Source: REEB95 sp050729835
Lineage (GTDB): Bacteria; Pseudomonadota; Alphaproteobacteria; ATCC43930; CGMCC-115725
Direction of reading: 5' to 3'
Assembly: GCA_050729835.1 (NCBI GenBank)
Contig: JBOHLS010000042.1
Location: forward strand, 1 to 15,570
DNA: 15,570 bases
How positions within the stretch are numbered: the first letter of the stretch is position 1; each line of letters opens with the position of its first letter. Position numbers and translations under genes: made by a program. This document shows positions 1 through 6,879 of this stretch, piece after piece. The notes beneath the pieces were generated by a model, which did not search any database, had not been told where the DNA came from, and was given only the letters and a program-made list of their open reading frames with translations.

Positions 1-291
1 CATAGCGCGGAAAACCGCGGCAAAACCGGCGCCGCCAGCCAAAAAAATCACGGCAGAAAACCCGACCGCCGATCGCCGCCAAAGAAAATTCCTGAAAATA
101 CGGGGTTTTTAGAGGTGGCCTTAAGCTCGAAGACGGACTTCGTGCGAAAATGATTGAGTCACCCGACGCGTTGGACGCTCTAATATGTTGCTTTGCCGCG
201 CGCGCCGTGGTCGAAAATCATCCTGCAGATACATCATCGTCTGTTGTTTTGGATGGCCGCATCGCAATTCACACGTAGCCAGTCATAAAGG
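1..291. other. Left edge, no supported gene
   Basis: No convincing gene is seen. Two plus-strand frames are open from the left edge: one to a TGA at 151-153, the other to a TAG at 110-112. The second reads like a Lys/Ala/Pro-rich basic tail, so the last codons of a plus-strand gene outside the window cannot be excluded. A CAT at 1-3 could equally be the start of a minus-strand gene lying to the left. Small hairpins are visible (CGCGG-AAAA-CCGCG near 7-20 and CGAAG-ACGGA-CTTCG near 127-141), without a T-run that would make them clear terminators. Confidence 0.3.
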
Positions 292-313
292 AAGGCCGCC
301 TTGCGGCGGCCTT
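292..313 (-). terminator. Rho-independent-like terminator after clpA
   Basis: A perfect 9-bp inverted repeat (AAGGCCGCC / GGCGGCCTT) with a 4-nt loop starts 5 bases past the clpA stop codon. On the minus strand the stem is followed by TTCCTTTAT, a short and imperfect T-rich tail. The stem and its position directly after clpA are good; the tail is weak. It probably ends the clpS-clpA transcript. The near-symmetry means it could also act on plus-strand transcripts, where TTTTC follows the stem. Confidence 0.65.
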
Positions 314-318
314 TTCGC

Positions 319-2634
319 TTACTGGTCGACGAGCTCCTGTTCCGGCTGCTCGCCGGAATCCTTGCTCGGCAGTTTGGGCGGCGCCTCGATATAGACGAAA
401 ACGAGCTTGTCGCCGTCACGCCGCACCTGGACCACACCACCTTTGGCGAGCTTGCCGAAGAGCAACTCCTCGGCCAGCGGCTTCTTGACGTGCTCCTGGA
501 TGACGCGGGCGAGCGGTCGCGCGCCGTAGAGCCGGTCATAGCCCTTCTCGGCGAGCCATTTCCGCGCCGGCTCGTCGAGCTCGATGGTGACGTTGCGATC
601 GGCGAGCTGCTCCTCGAGCTGGAGGATGAACTTGTCGACGACGCGGCCTACCGTTTCGGGCAGAAGCGGCGCGAACGAGATCACCGCGTCGAGCCGGTTG
701 CGGAACTCGGGCGTGAACATCCGGTTGATCGCTTCCTCGTCGTCACCGGTGCGGACGTCGTTGCCAAAGCCCATCGCCGGCTTGGCCAGGTCGGAGGCGC
801 CAGCATTGGTCGTCATGATCAGGATGACGTTGCGGAAGTCGACGTTCTTGCCATTGTGATCCGTGAGCTTGCCGTAATCCATCACCTGCAAAAGGATGTT
901 GAACAGATCGGGATGCGCCTTCTCGATCTCGTCGAGCAGCAGGACGCAATGCGGATGCTGGTCGACCGCGTCGGTCAGCAAGCCGCCCTGGTCGAAGCCG
1001 ACATAACCCGGCGGCGCGCCGATCAAGCGCGACACGGTGTGCCGCTCCATGTATTCCGACATGTCGAAGCGTTTCAATTCGATGCCGAGGGTGCGCGCCA
1101 GCTGCCGCGCCACCTCGGTCTTGCCGACGCCGGTCGGGCCGGAGAAGAGGTAGCTGCCGATCGGCTTCTCGGCCTCGCGCAAGCCGGCGCGGGCGAGCTT
1201 GATCGCCGCGGTCAAGGCGTCGATCGCCTTGTCCTGGCCGAAGACCATGGTCTTGAGGTCGCGGTCAAGGTTCTTGAGCACCTCGCGATCGTCGCGCGAC
1301 ACGCTCTTGGGTGGAATTCGCGCCATGGTGGCGACCACGGCCTCGACTTCCTTGGCGGTGATCGTCTTGCGCCGCTTGCTTTCGGGCAGCAGCATCTGCG
1401 ATGCGCCGACCTCGTCGATCACGTCGATTGCCTTGTCGGGCAGCTTGCGGTCGCCGATGTAGCGGTTCGACAGCTCGACCGCGGAGCGGATTGCATCGGC
1501 GGTGTAGCGCACGCGGTGGTGCCGCTCATAATAGGGCTTCAGGCCCCGCAGAATCTTGACCGAATCCTCGACCGTCGGCTCGTTGATGTCGATCTTCTGG
1601 AAGCGCCGCACCAGCGCGCGGTCCTTCTCGAAGTAGTTGCGGTATTCCTTGTAGGTGGTCGAGCCGATGCAGCGGATCGCGCCCGAGGCGAGCGCCGGCT
1701 TCAACAGGTTCGACGCGTCCATCGCGCCACCCGAGGTGGCGCCGGCGCCGATAACGGTGTGGATCTCGTCGATGAACAGGATGGAGCCGGGCATCGCCTC
1801 GAGCTCGGCCAGCACGGCCTTCAAACGCTCCTCGAAGTCGCCGCGATAGCGCGTGCCGGCGAGCAGCGCGCCCATGTCGAGGCCGTAAATCGTCGCGTTC
1901 TGCAAGACTTCGGGCACCTCGCGCTGCACGATGCGGCGAGCCAGGCCCTCGGCGATGGCAGTCTTGCCGACGCCGGGATCGCCGACATAGAGCGGATTGT
2001 TCTTCGACCGGCGGCACAGGATCTGGATGGTGCGGTCGACCTCGGACTCGCGGCCGATCAGCGGGTCGATCTTGCCGTTGCGCGCCTTCTTGTTGAGGTT
2101 GACGCAATAGGCGTCGAGCGCGTCATGCGCGCGCTTCGATTGCTTCTCGGGACGCTCTTCCTCTTCGGCGCCCTGAACGCGGCGCGTCTCGGAGCGGCCC
2201 GGCGCCTTGGCGATGCCGTGCGAGATGTAATTGACCGCGTCGAAGCGCGTCATGTCCTGTTCCTGCAGAAAATAGACGGCGTGGCTTTCGCGCTCGGCGA
2301 ACAGCGCGACCAGGACGTTGGCGCCGGTCACCTCCTCGCGGCCGGAAGACTGGACGTGAATCGCGGCGCGCTGCAGCACGCGTTGGAAGCTCGCGGTCGG
2401 CTTGGCGTCTTCGACGTGCGTCGCAACCAGATTGACCAGCTCGTTGTCGACGTAGTTGACCAGCTCGCGACGCAGCTTCTCGATGTCCACCGTGCAGGCG
2501 CGCAGCACGGCCATCGCGTCCTGATCCTCGGTCAGCGCCAGCAGCAGGTGCTCAAGCGTCGCGTATTCGTGCCGGCGCTCGTTGGCATAGCCGAGGGCGC
2601 GGTGCAGGGTCTTTTCGAGATTACGCGACAACAT
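319..2634 (-). CDS. clpA: ATP-dependent Clp protease ATP-binding subunit ClpA
   Basis: This is the AAA+ unfoldase that threads substrates into the ClpP peptidase in the cytoplasm, alone or with ClpS. The 771-residue protein has the full family layout. An N-domain (about 1-145) begins MLSRNLEKTLHRAL and binds ClpS. D1 has Walker A GDPGVGKT (218-225) and Walker B ILFIDE (285-290). D2 has Walker A GPTGVGKT (499-506) and Walker B LLLDEIEKAHPD (from about 565). An MGF tripeptide (621-623), just before the FTPEFRNRLD motif, sits where ClpA carries its IGL/IGF ClpP-docking loop. Length is normal and nothing is missing. The ATG has an AGAAGGA about 10 nt upstream. It lies 28 nt after clpS and is almost surely co-transcribed with it. 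No clpP is in the window, so the peptidase must be encoded elsewhere. Confidence 0.97.
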   Translation of the reverse strand: MLSRNLEKTLHRALGYANERRHEYATLEHLLLALTEDQDAMAVLRACTVDIEKLRRELVNYVDNELVNLVATHVEDAKPTASFQRVLQRAAIHVQSSGREEVTGANVLVALFAERESHAVYFLQEQDMTRFDAVNYISHGIAKAPGRSETRRVQGAEEEERPEKQSKRAHDALDAYCVNLNKKARNGKIDPLIGRESEVDRTIQILCRRSKNNPLYVGDPGVGKTAIAEGLARRIVQREVPEVLQNATIYGLDMGALLAGTRYRGDFEERLKAVLAELEAMPGSILFIDEIHTVIGAGATSGGAMDASNLLKPALASGAIRCIGSTTYKEYRNYFEKDRALVRRFQKIDINEPTVEDSVKILRGLKPYYERHHRVRYTADAIRSAVELSNRYIGDRKLPDKAIDVIDEVGASQMLLPESKRRKTITAKEVEAVVATMARIPPKSVSRDDREVLKNLDRDLKTMVFGQDKAIDALTAAIKLARAGLREAEKPIGSYLFSGPTGVGKTEVARQLARTLGIELKRFDMSEYMERHTVSRLIGAPPGYVGFDQGGLLTDAVDQHPHCVLLLDEIEKAHPDLFNILLQVMDYGKLTDHNGKNVDFRNVILIMTTNAGASDLAKPAMGFGNDVRTGDDEEAINRMFTPEFRNRLDAVISFAPLLPETVGRVVDKFILQLEEQLADRNVTIELDEPARKWLAEKGYDRLYGARPLARVIQEHVKKPLAEELLFGKLAKGGVVQVRRDGDKLVFVYIEAPPKLPSKDSGEQPEQELVDQ

Positions 2635-2662
2635 CGAGGTTCGATCCTTCTACTGGCGCGAA

Positions 2663-2992
2663 TCAGTCCTTTTCCAAAGTGCATTGCAAAGGGTGCTGGT
2701 GCTGGCGCGCGAAATCCATCACCTGCGTCACCTTGGTCTCGGCGACTTCGTAAGTATACACGCCGCAGACGCCGACGCCGCGACGATGGACATGCAGCAT
2801 GATGCGAGTCGCCTCGTCCCGGGTTTTGGCAAAAAACCGCTCCAGGATGTGCACGACGAACTCCATTGGCGTGTAATCATCGTTCAGCATCAGGACCTTG
2901 TACATCGAGGGCTGTTTCGTCTTGGGCTTGGCCTTGACGATGACGCCGGTCGCCGGCCCTTCGTTGCCGTTGCGCTTCTCGATGTCACTCAT
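2663..2992 (-). CDS. clpS: ATP-dependent Clp protease adaptor ClpS
   Basis: A 109-residue adaptor that binds N-end-rule (N-degron) substrates and delivers them to the N-domain of ClpA. A flexible, basic N-terminal tail (1-28) precedes the ClpS core. The core carries the substrate-pocket motif LNDDYTPMEFV, with N37, D38, D39, T41 and M43 corresponding to the ligand-binding Asn/Asp/Asp/Thr/Met of the family, and H69 in LHVHRRG matching the conserved pocket histidine. The C-terminus QCTLEKD is typical. It is the first gene of a clpS-clpA operon. The ATG at 2992 lacks a strong Shine-Dalgarno sequence, but no better start keeps the conserved domain. Alphaproteobacteria often have two ClpS paralogues; whether this is ClpS1 or ClpS2 was not determined, though pairing with clpA favours the ClpS1 type. 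Confidence 0.96.
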   Translation of the reverse strand: MSDIEKRNGNEGPATGVIVKAKPKTKQPSMYKVLMLNDDYTPMEFVVHILERFFAKTRDEATRIMLHVHRRGVGVCGVYTYEVAETKVTQVMDFARQHQHPLQCTLEKD

Positions 2993-3231
2993 CGCGCGAG
3001 TTGCCCGGTCGGACCCGACTCAACAACCGATATGACCATGCTCCAGCATGATATTGGATGCCGGAGGCGGCGTAAAAGGGGCATTTGGGCGCCGAATGCC
3101 GCCGCCGAATCGTCGGCTTCGCCCGTCAGACCATGCCGGCCTCGGTTAACAGCCTGACAAGGGAATTGCCGACCACCGCGCACGCGGCGTCGGGCGAGAT
3201 TCGGCGGAGATCGTGCGGGTCGCGGGCCGAT
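2993..3231 (-). promoter_or_regulatory. clpS upstream / phasin downstream spacer
   Basis: A 239-bp gap between the phasin stop and the clpS start. It should hold the phasin terminator and the clpS promoter. A 14-bp palindrome, CATGCT-CC-AGCATG, lies at 3037-3050, about 45 bp upstream of the clpS ATG, flanked by ATAT on both sides; it could be an operator. A GGCATT / AATGCC pair around a GGGCGCC core (about 3080-3100) could form a hairpin. No consensus -35/-10 pair stands out. Short frames here look like chance and have no recognisable motif. Confidence 0.35.
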
Positions 3232-3702
3232 TCAGGCCGTGACCGGTCTGGCCAGCTTGGTCAGCGTCGTCTTGACACCACAGCCGCCGATCGGCGCCCA
3301 GGTGCCGCTGGCCAGCGCCAGACCGAGCTCCGACAGGCGCGCCGTGCGTTCAACCAGCGCCTCGAGCCCGTTCTTGGCAAGCCCGGTCTGGATTTCGATG
3401 ACGCGGTCAAGCGTCTTGGCGGCGAGCATCTCCTTAGTCGCCGTGCCCGCCGTCGCGAGAGTCTGCCGTGCATAGTCGACGGCATCGTTGGCGATCGCCT
3501 CGAAGCCCTCCATCAGGGCGGCATTGGCTTTGATGACGGCATCGAAATTCTCGTGCGACAGCGCCGCAAGCTGATCGTAGTAGCCTGACGTTGCCGCCAG
3601 CGCCAGCGTCGTCTCGGTCACGCGGGCCACGCGCTTGCTGCTCTCGGCGGCGACCTGTGGCTGAACGGCGACCGCCGCCGGCTTCTTCGGTTTCGAGCTC
3701 AT
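3232..3702 (-). CDS. Phasin family protein (PHA granule-associated)
   Basis: A 156-residue small phasin of the Phasin_2 type, which coats polyhydroxyalkanoate granules in the cytoplasm and controls their size and number. A Lys/Pro/Ala-rich N-terminal tail (1-20) is followed by a long amphipathic, Ala-rich helical region. The most phasin-like part is NFDAVIKANAALMEGFEAIA and the Y/A-rich stretch after it (about 50-125). The C-terminus (GTWAPIGGCGVKTTLTKLA) is less helical. The start was set at 3702 (MSSKPKKP) because a perfect AGGAGG lies 4 nt upstream. A longer in-frame extension to 3819 crosses that ribosome site and looks non-coding. No phaC, phaB or phaR is nearby, so it is a stand-alone phasin gene. 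The family is clear; the exact paralogue is not. Confidence 0.88.
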   Translation of the reverse strand: MSSKPKKPAAVAVQPQVAAESSKRVARVTETTLALAATSGYYDQLAALSHENFDAVIKANAALMEGFEAIANDAVDYARQTLATAGTATKEMLAAKTLDRVIEIQTGLAKNGLEALVERTARLSELGLALASGTWAPIGGCGVKTTLTKLARPVTA

Positions 3703-3706
3703 CGGA

Positions 3707-3712
3707 CCTCCT
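3707..3712 (-). promoter_or_regulatory. Ribosome binding site of the phasin gene
   Basis: A perfect AGGAGG on the minus strand, followed by 4 nt (TCCG) and the ATG at 3702. This is the strongest Shine-Dalgarno sequence seen in the window, and it decides the phasin start against the longer open frame beginning at 3819. Strong translation suits an abundant granule-coat protein. Confidence 0.85.
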
Positions 3713-3754
3713 GATAGCAATGGATAGCGCCGCGTCACCACCCAACCCGTTATG

Positions 3755-3765
3755 CTGCGATGCAA
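3755..3765 (-). promoter_or_regulatory. PhaR-like TGC-rich site upstream of the phasin
   Basis: Plus-strand CTGC-GAT-GCAA differs by one base from the CTGC-N3-GCAG element reported for the PHA-responsive repressor PhaR in Paracoccus. It lies about 53-63 bp upstream of the phasin ATG, where a repressor site would be expected. More TGC/GCA half-sites lie nearby (ATGCAAG, GCATTGCAAT near 3796-3820). The sequence match is seen directly; binding by PhaR is inferred from the family's known biology. Confidence 0.4.
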
Positions 3766-3788
3766 CAAACTCATATTGCTATGGGCTT

Positions 3789-3816
3789 GTGTCAATGCAA
3801 GTGACACTTCGCATTG
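3789..3816. promoter_or_regulatory. Nested palindromes in the phasin upstream region
   Basis: Two overlapping inverted repeats are present. GTGTCAATGCAAGTGACAC (3789-3807) has 6-bp arms around 7 nt. A larger one (3793-3816) has arms CAATGCAAGTG and CACTT(C)GCATTG: 11 paired bases with a single-base bulge and a 1-nt centre. A minus-strand TTGACA (3795-3790), a consensus -35 box pointing at the phasin, is embedded in them, although no good -10 follows at 17 bp. A dimeric repressor or activator site over the phasin promoter is the simplest reading. Confidence 0.5.
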
Positions 3817-4089
3817 CAATCGCCGTGCTTCCGGTTAAGCCGCAATCGCCCGCTGGCGGCGCTGGCCGGCCGCGAGCATCGCCAACACACAATGCCGATT
3901 CCACGTGCGCCTCGCGATTTATCAGAAAACTTTACGTGAGAAATGCGGAATAACTGGACAGAGATTCACCGAATTCCTAATCTGTTCCAAGGCCTTCGGC
4001 TGGCCGTTTACGCCTGCTCACACCTATCGTGTGCGGGAGAGGGTGGGTTAGTTTTTGAGGGATATAGTTGTTTGTGGGGTAAAGACACG

Positions 4090-5454
4090 ATGAATGCCGC
4101 AGCGTCTCCGCGTGATGCGCGATTCCGGCTCGGGCGGCTTGTTACCTGTGCCGCTTTGTTTCTTGTTCTCCTGCTGCAGCCCGCTCTGGCGCGTCAACAC
4201 GCGCTCTATTCGCCCTACCCGCAGGGTCACACCTCGTCGATCATCATCGACGCCCAAACCGGCAAGGTGTTGAGCGAGCACGACGCCGACCGGCCCGACT
4301 ATCCGGCGTCGCTCACCAAGATGATGACGCTCTACATCGCATTTAGTGCGCTGGAACAGCACAAGATTTCGCTCGACGAGCCGTTTACCGTGTCGCTGCA
4401 CGCCTCGCGGCAGGTGCCGTCGAAACTGGGCCTGCGGCCCGGCCAGCGCATCTCGGTGCGCGACCTGATTCTCGCCATCGTCACCCATTCGGCGAACGAC
4501 GCGGCAGTGACCATCGCCGAGAACCTCGCCGGCAGCGAGTCCGCCTTTGCGCAACGCATGACCGCGACCGCGCACGCGCTGGGCATGACCGCGACCACCT
4601 TCCTCAACGCTTCGGGACTGCCCAATCCGCCCAACATCAGCACTGCGCGCGATCTGGCAACGCTCGCGCGCGCGTTGTGGCGCGATTACCCGAAAGAGTA
4701 CCGCTTCTTTGCCACCGAGCAGTTCGACTACAACGGCGCGGTCTACGAAACCCACAACCACCTGATGGCAAGCTTCGCCGGCATGGACGGCATCAAGACC
4801 GGCTATATCCATGCCTCGGGGTTCAATCTGGCGGCCTCGGCGGTGCGCAACGGTCGGCGGCTGATCGGCGTCATCATGGGCGGCAGTTCGGCCCATTCGC
4901 GCGACCTGCAAATGGCTGGCCTGTTGGACGACGCTTTCGCCGGCGCGACGCCGGCCGCCAACGCCCCAATCCGCACCGCGAGCGGCGACAGCGGTACGGG
5001 CGATCCGGCCGCGGCGTCGCCGATCGACGCGCTCAGCCCGGTCACGCGCGCCGAAGCCGCCGTGCCGGAGTCTGCGCGCAAGACGCCGACGGCGACACTT
5101 CGCACGCTCAAGACCAGCCATACGTGGCAAATCCAGGTTGGTGCCTTCAGCAAGCAGGAAGCCGCCGCACGTGCCGGTGCTCTCGCGCTCGCCAAGCTCC
5201 ATCTCAAGGACAAGGCCGCGCTCGTCGTGCCGCCGGGGAGGGCCGACAAGGAGCCACTTTACCGCGCCCGCATCACCGGATTTTCGGAGCGCGAGGCCGA
5301 GCATGCCTGCCGCCTGCTGCGCGCCCGGCTGCACGGGCATAAGCTCTGCGCGGTCATCCCGCCGGTGCAGACGGTCGCGGCCGCGCTTCCCGTTCCGGCG
5401 CTTGATTTGAGCATGCCCGCCGCCGCGCCGCCGACCGAAGCCAACAAGAATTAG
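4090..5454 (+). CDS. D-alanyl-D-alanine carboxypeptidase with C-terminal SPOR domain
   Basis: A penicillin-binding protein of the S11 (PBP5/DacA-like) family, which removes the terminal D-Ala from peptidoglycan pentapeptides in the periplasm. The 454-residue protein starts with a signal peptide (hydrophobic core about 16-33, likely cleaved after ALA at 35). The three active-site motifs are intact: S74-L-T-K77, S134-A-N136 and K236-T-G238. The catalytic domain runs to about 285. A Pro/Ala/Ser linker (about 286-342) leads to a SPOR domain (about 345-425, beginning WQIQVGAFSKQEAAARAGAL), which binds denuded glycan at septa. A PBP5-like amphipathic anchor helix is absent, so SPOR may replace it for targeting. 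ATG 4090 was chosen because the signal peptide starts there, with GGGG about 10 nt upstream. Its stop overlaps that of the convergent mutase gene. Confidence 0.93.
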   Translation: MNAAASPRDARFRLGRLVTCAALFLVLLLQPALARQHALYSPYPQGHTSSIIIDAQTGKVLSEHDADRPDYPASLTKMMTLYIAFSALEQHKISLDEPFTVSLHASRQVPSKLGLRPGQRISVRDLILAIVTHSANDAAVTIAENLAGSESAFAQRMTATAHALGMTATTFLNASGLPNPPNISTARDLATLARALWRDYPKEYRFFATEQFDYNGAVYETHNHLMASFAGMDGIKTGYIHASGFNLAASAVRNGRRLIGVIMGGSSAHSRDLQMAGLLDDAFAGATPAANAPIRTASGDSGTGDPAAASPIDALSPVTRAEAAVPESARKTPTATLRTLKTSHTWQIQVGAFSKQEAAARAGALALAKLHLKDKAALVVPPGRADKEPLYRARITGFSEREAEHACRLLRARLHGHKLCAVIPPVQTVAAALPVPALDLSMPAAAPPTEANKN

Positions 5455-6866
5455 ACGGCTTCGCGGCTGTAGAACTCGGCCGGCGGCGCGATGCCGCTGG
5501 CCTTGAGCTGATCGGCAAGCGATCCCTTGAGCCGCTCCAAGGCCCCCGCGTTGTGGCCCTCGGCGCGCGCCACTAGCACGTCCTGGGTGTTCGATGCGCG
5601 CAACAGCCACCAGCCATCGGCGGTCTTGACGCGCACGCCATCGACGGCAGCGACGTCAGCCTTGGCGGCCTTGAGCCGCGTCCGCACCTCCTCGACCACC
5701 TTGAACTTGCGGTCCTCGGCGCAAGGAAAACGCAGCTCGGGCGTGTTCACTACCGCCGGCATGCGGTCGCGCAACGTCGCCAGGCTGTCGCCGCCGCGCG
5801 CGATGATGCCGAGCAGGCGGACGGCGGTATACAGCGCGTCGTCATAGCCGTAATAGCCGTCGGCGTAGAAGATGTGGCCGCTCATCTCGCCCGCGAGCGG
5901 CGCGCCAACCTCCGCCATCTTCGCCTTAATCAGCGAGTGTCCTGTCTTCCACATCAACGGTGTGCCGCCGATGCGCGCGATCTCGTCGAACAAGGTCTGG
6001 CTCGCCTTGACGTCGGCGATGATCGTGGCGCCCGGACGCTTGGCGACGATCTCACCGGCCAGCAGGATCATGAACTGGTCGCCCCACAGGATGCGCCCCT
6101 GCCCGTCGACTACGCCGATGCGGTCGCCGTCGCCGTCGAAGGCAATGCCGAGATCGGATTTCTCCTGCAGCACGGCCTGTTGAAGCTGCTTCAGGTTCTT
6201 AGGCTCGGTCGGATCCGGATGATGGACCGGAAAGCGGCCGTCGATCGTCTCGTTGAGCAGGACATGACGGCCGGGCAGCGCCTTGACCAGAAGTTGCAGC
6301 GCCTCGCCGGTGGCGCCGTTGCCGGCGTCCCATGTCACCGACAGCGCCCGCGTACCGCCGCGATAATCCGCCGCCAGCCGCTTGACATAGTCGGCTAGCA
6401 CCGGCCGTTCGTTGACAGTGCCCTTGCCAGCGGGGAACTGCCCGGCGGCGGCGATCTTGCCGAGCCGCTGGATATCCGGGCCGAAAAACGATTTCCGGCC
6501 GAGCACAAGTTTAAAGCCGTTATGGGTCGGTGGATTGTGCGAGCCGGTCACCATGATGCCGCCGGCAACGTCGAACGTGTGGGTCGCGAAATAGAGCATC
6601 GGCGTCGGACCGACGCCGATCCGCACGACGTCCATGCCGGCTTGGGCGAGGCCTTCGACCAGCGCCGCCTCGAGCGCCGGCGAACTCAGCCGGCCGTCGC
6701 GCCCGACCGCGACCCGCCGGCCGCCCGTCTCGGCGACAACCGCCGCGAAGCCGCGCCCGATGGCGCGGGCGTCAGCCTCGTGCAGCGTCTGGCCGACGAC
6801 GCCGCGAATGTCGTATTCGCGCAGAATAGTCGGATCGAAGACGTGGCCAGCGACGGTGCGCGTCAC
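5451..6866 (-). CDS. Phosphoglucomutase / phosphomannomutase
   Basis: An alpha-D-phosphohexomutase of the PMM/PGM (AlgC/ManB-like) family, interconverting hexose 1- and 6-phosphates in the cytoplasm. The 471-residue protein has all four active-site loops: the phosphoserine loop TGSHNP (S109), the metal loop DGDGDR (244-249), the sugar-specificity loop GEMSGH (326-331) and the phosphate-binding R-A-S-N-T (423-427). GEMSGH is common to dual-specificity enzymes, so glucose versus mannose preference is not decided here. The start is taken as GTG 6866, giving VTRTVAGHVFDPTILREYDI; the 55 codons upstream in frame lie inside galU and do not resemble the family. A TGAGGG 7 nt upstream contains the galU stop, so translation is probably coupled to GalU. 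With GalU it links glucose-6-P to UDP-glucose. Confidence 0.93.
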   Translation of the reverse strand: MTRTVAGHVFDPTILREYDIRGVVGQTLHEADARAIGRGFAAVVAETGGRRVAVGRDGRLSSPALEAALVEGLAQAGMDVVRIGVGPTPMLYFATHTFDVAGGIMVTGSHNPPTHNGFKLVLGRKSFFGPDIQRLGKIAAAGQFPAGKGTVNERPVLADYVKRLAADYRGGTRALSVTWDAGNGATGEALQLLVKALPGRHVLLNETIDGRFPVHHPDPTEPKNLKQLQQAVLQEKSDLGIAFDGDGDRIGVVDGQGRILWGDQFMILLAGEIVAKRPGATIIADVKASQTLFDEIARIGGTPLMWKTGHSLIKAKMAEVGAPLAGEMSGHIFYADGYYGYDDALYTAVRLLGIIARGGDSLATLRDRMPAVVNTPELRFPCAEDRKFKVVEEVRTRLKAAKADVAAVDGVRVKTADGWWLLRASNTQDVLVARAEGHNAGALERLKGSLADQLKASGIAPPAEFYSREAV

Positions 6867-6873
6867 GAAACAG

Positions 6874-6879
6874 CCCTCA
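6874..6879 (-). promoter_or_regulatory. Ribosome binding site overlapping the galU stop codon
   Basis: Minus-strand TGAGGG: the TGA is the galU stop and GAGGG is the Shine-Dalgarno sequence for the GTG start at 6866, 7 nt away. Ribosomes ending galU stop directly on the next initiation site. This supports coupled translation and the choice of the GTG start. Confidence 0.7.

Larger units (their letters stand above)
3703..4089. other. Divergent intergenic region, phasin / carboxypeptidase
   Basis: 387 bp without a supported gene, lying between the two divergent starts. The phasin-proximal half holds the AGGAGG, the TGC-rich site and the nested palindromes listed separately. The carboxypeptidase-proximal half is lower in GC, with a small CACAC-CTATC-GTGTG hairpin near 4020-4035 and the T/G-rich leader GTTTGTGGGGTAAAGACACG immediately before the ATG at 4090. 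An open frame extends upstream of that ATG to 3943, but it has no family motif and precedes a clear signal peptide, so it is taken as non-coding. Confidence 0.6.

Noticed and set aside
301..2802. Very long open frame (833 codons) on the plus strand opposite clpA and part of clpS
   Set aside because: Antisense to two unmistakable genes; the product is rich in Arg, Leu, Val, Asp and Gly with no domain, as expected from third-position GC bias.
3943..4089. Longer N-terminus for the carboxypeptidase
   Set aside because: It would place 49 non-conserved residues before a good signal peptide; ATG 4090 is the natural start.
4048..5610. 520-codon open frame on the minus strand opposite the carboxypeptidase
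   Set aside because: Arg/Gly-rich shadow of a gene with intact catalytic motifs; no ribosome site or family signature.
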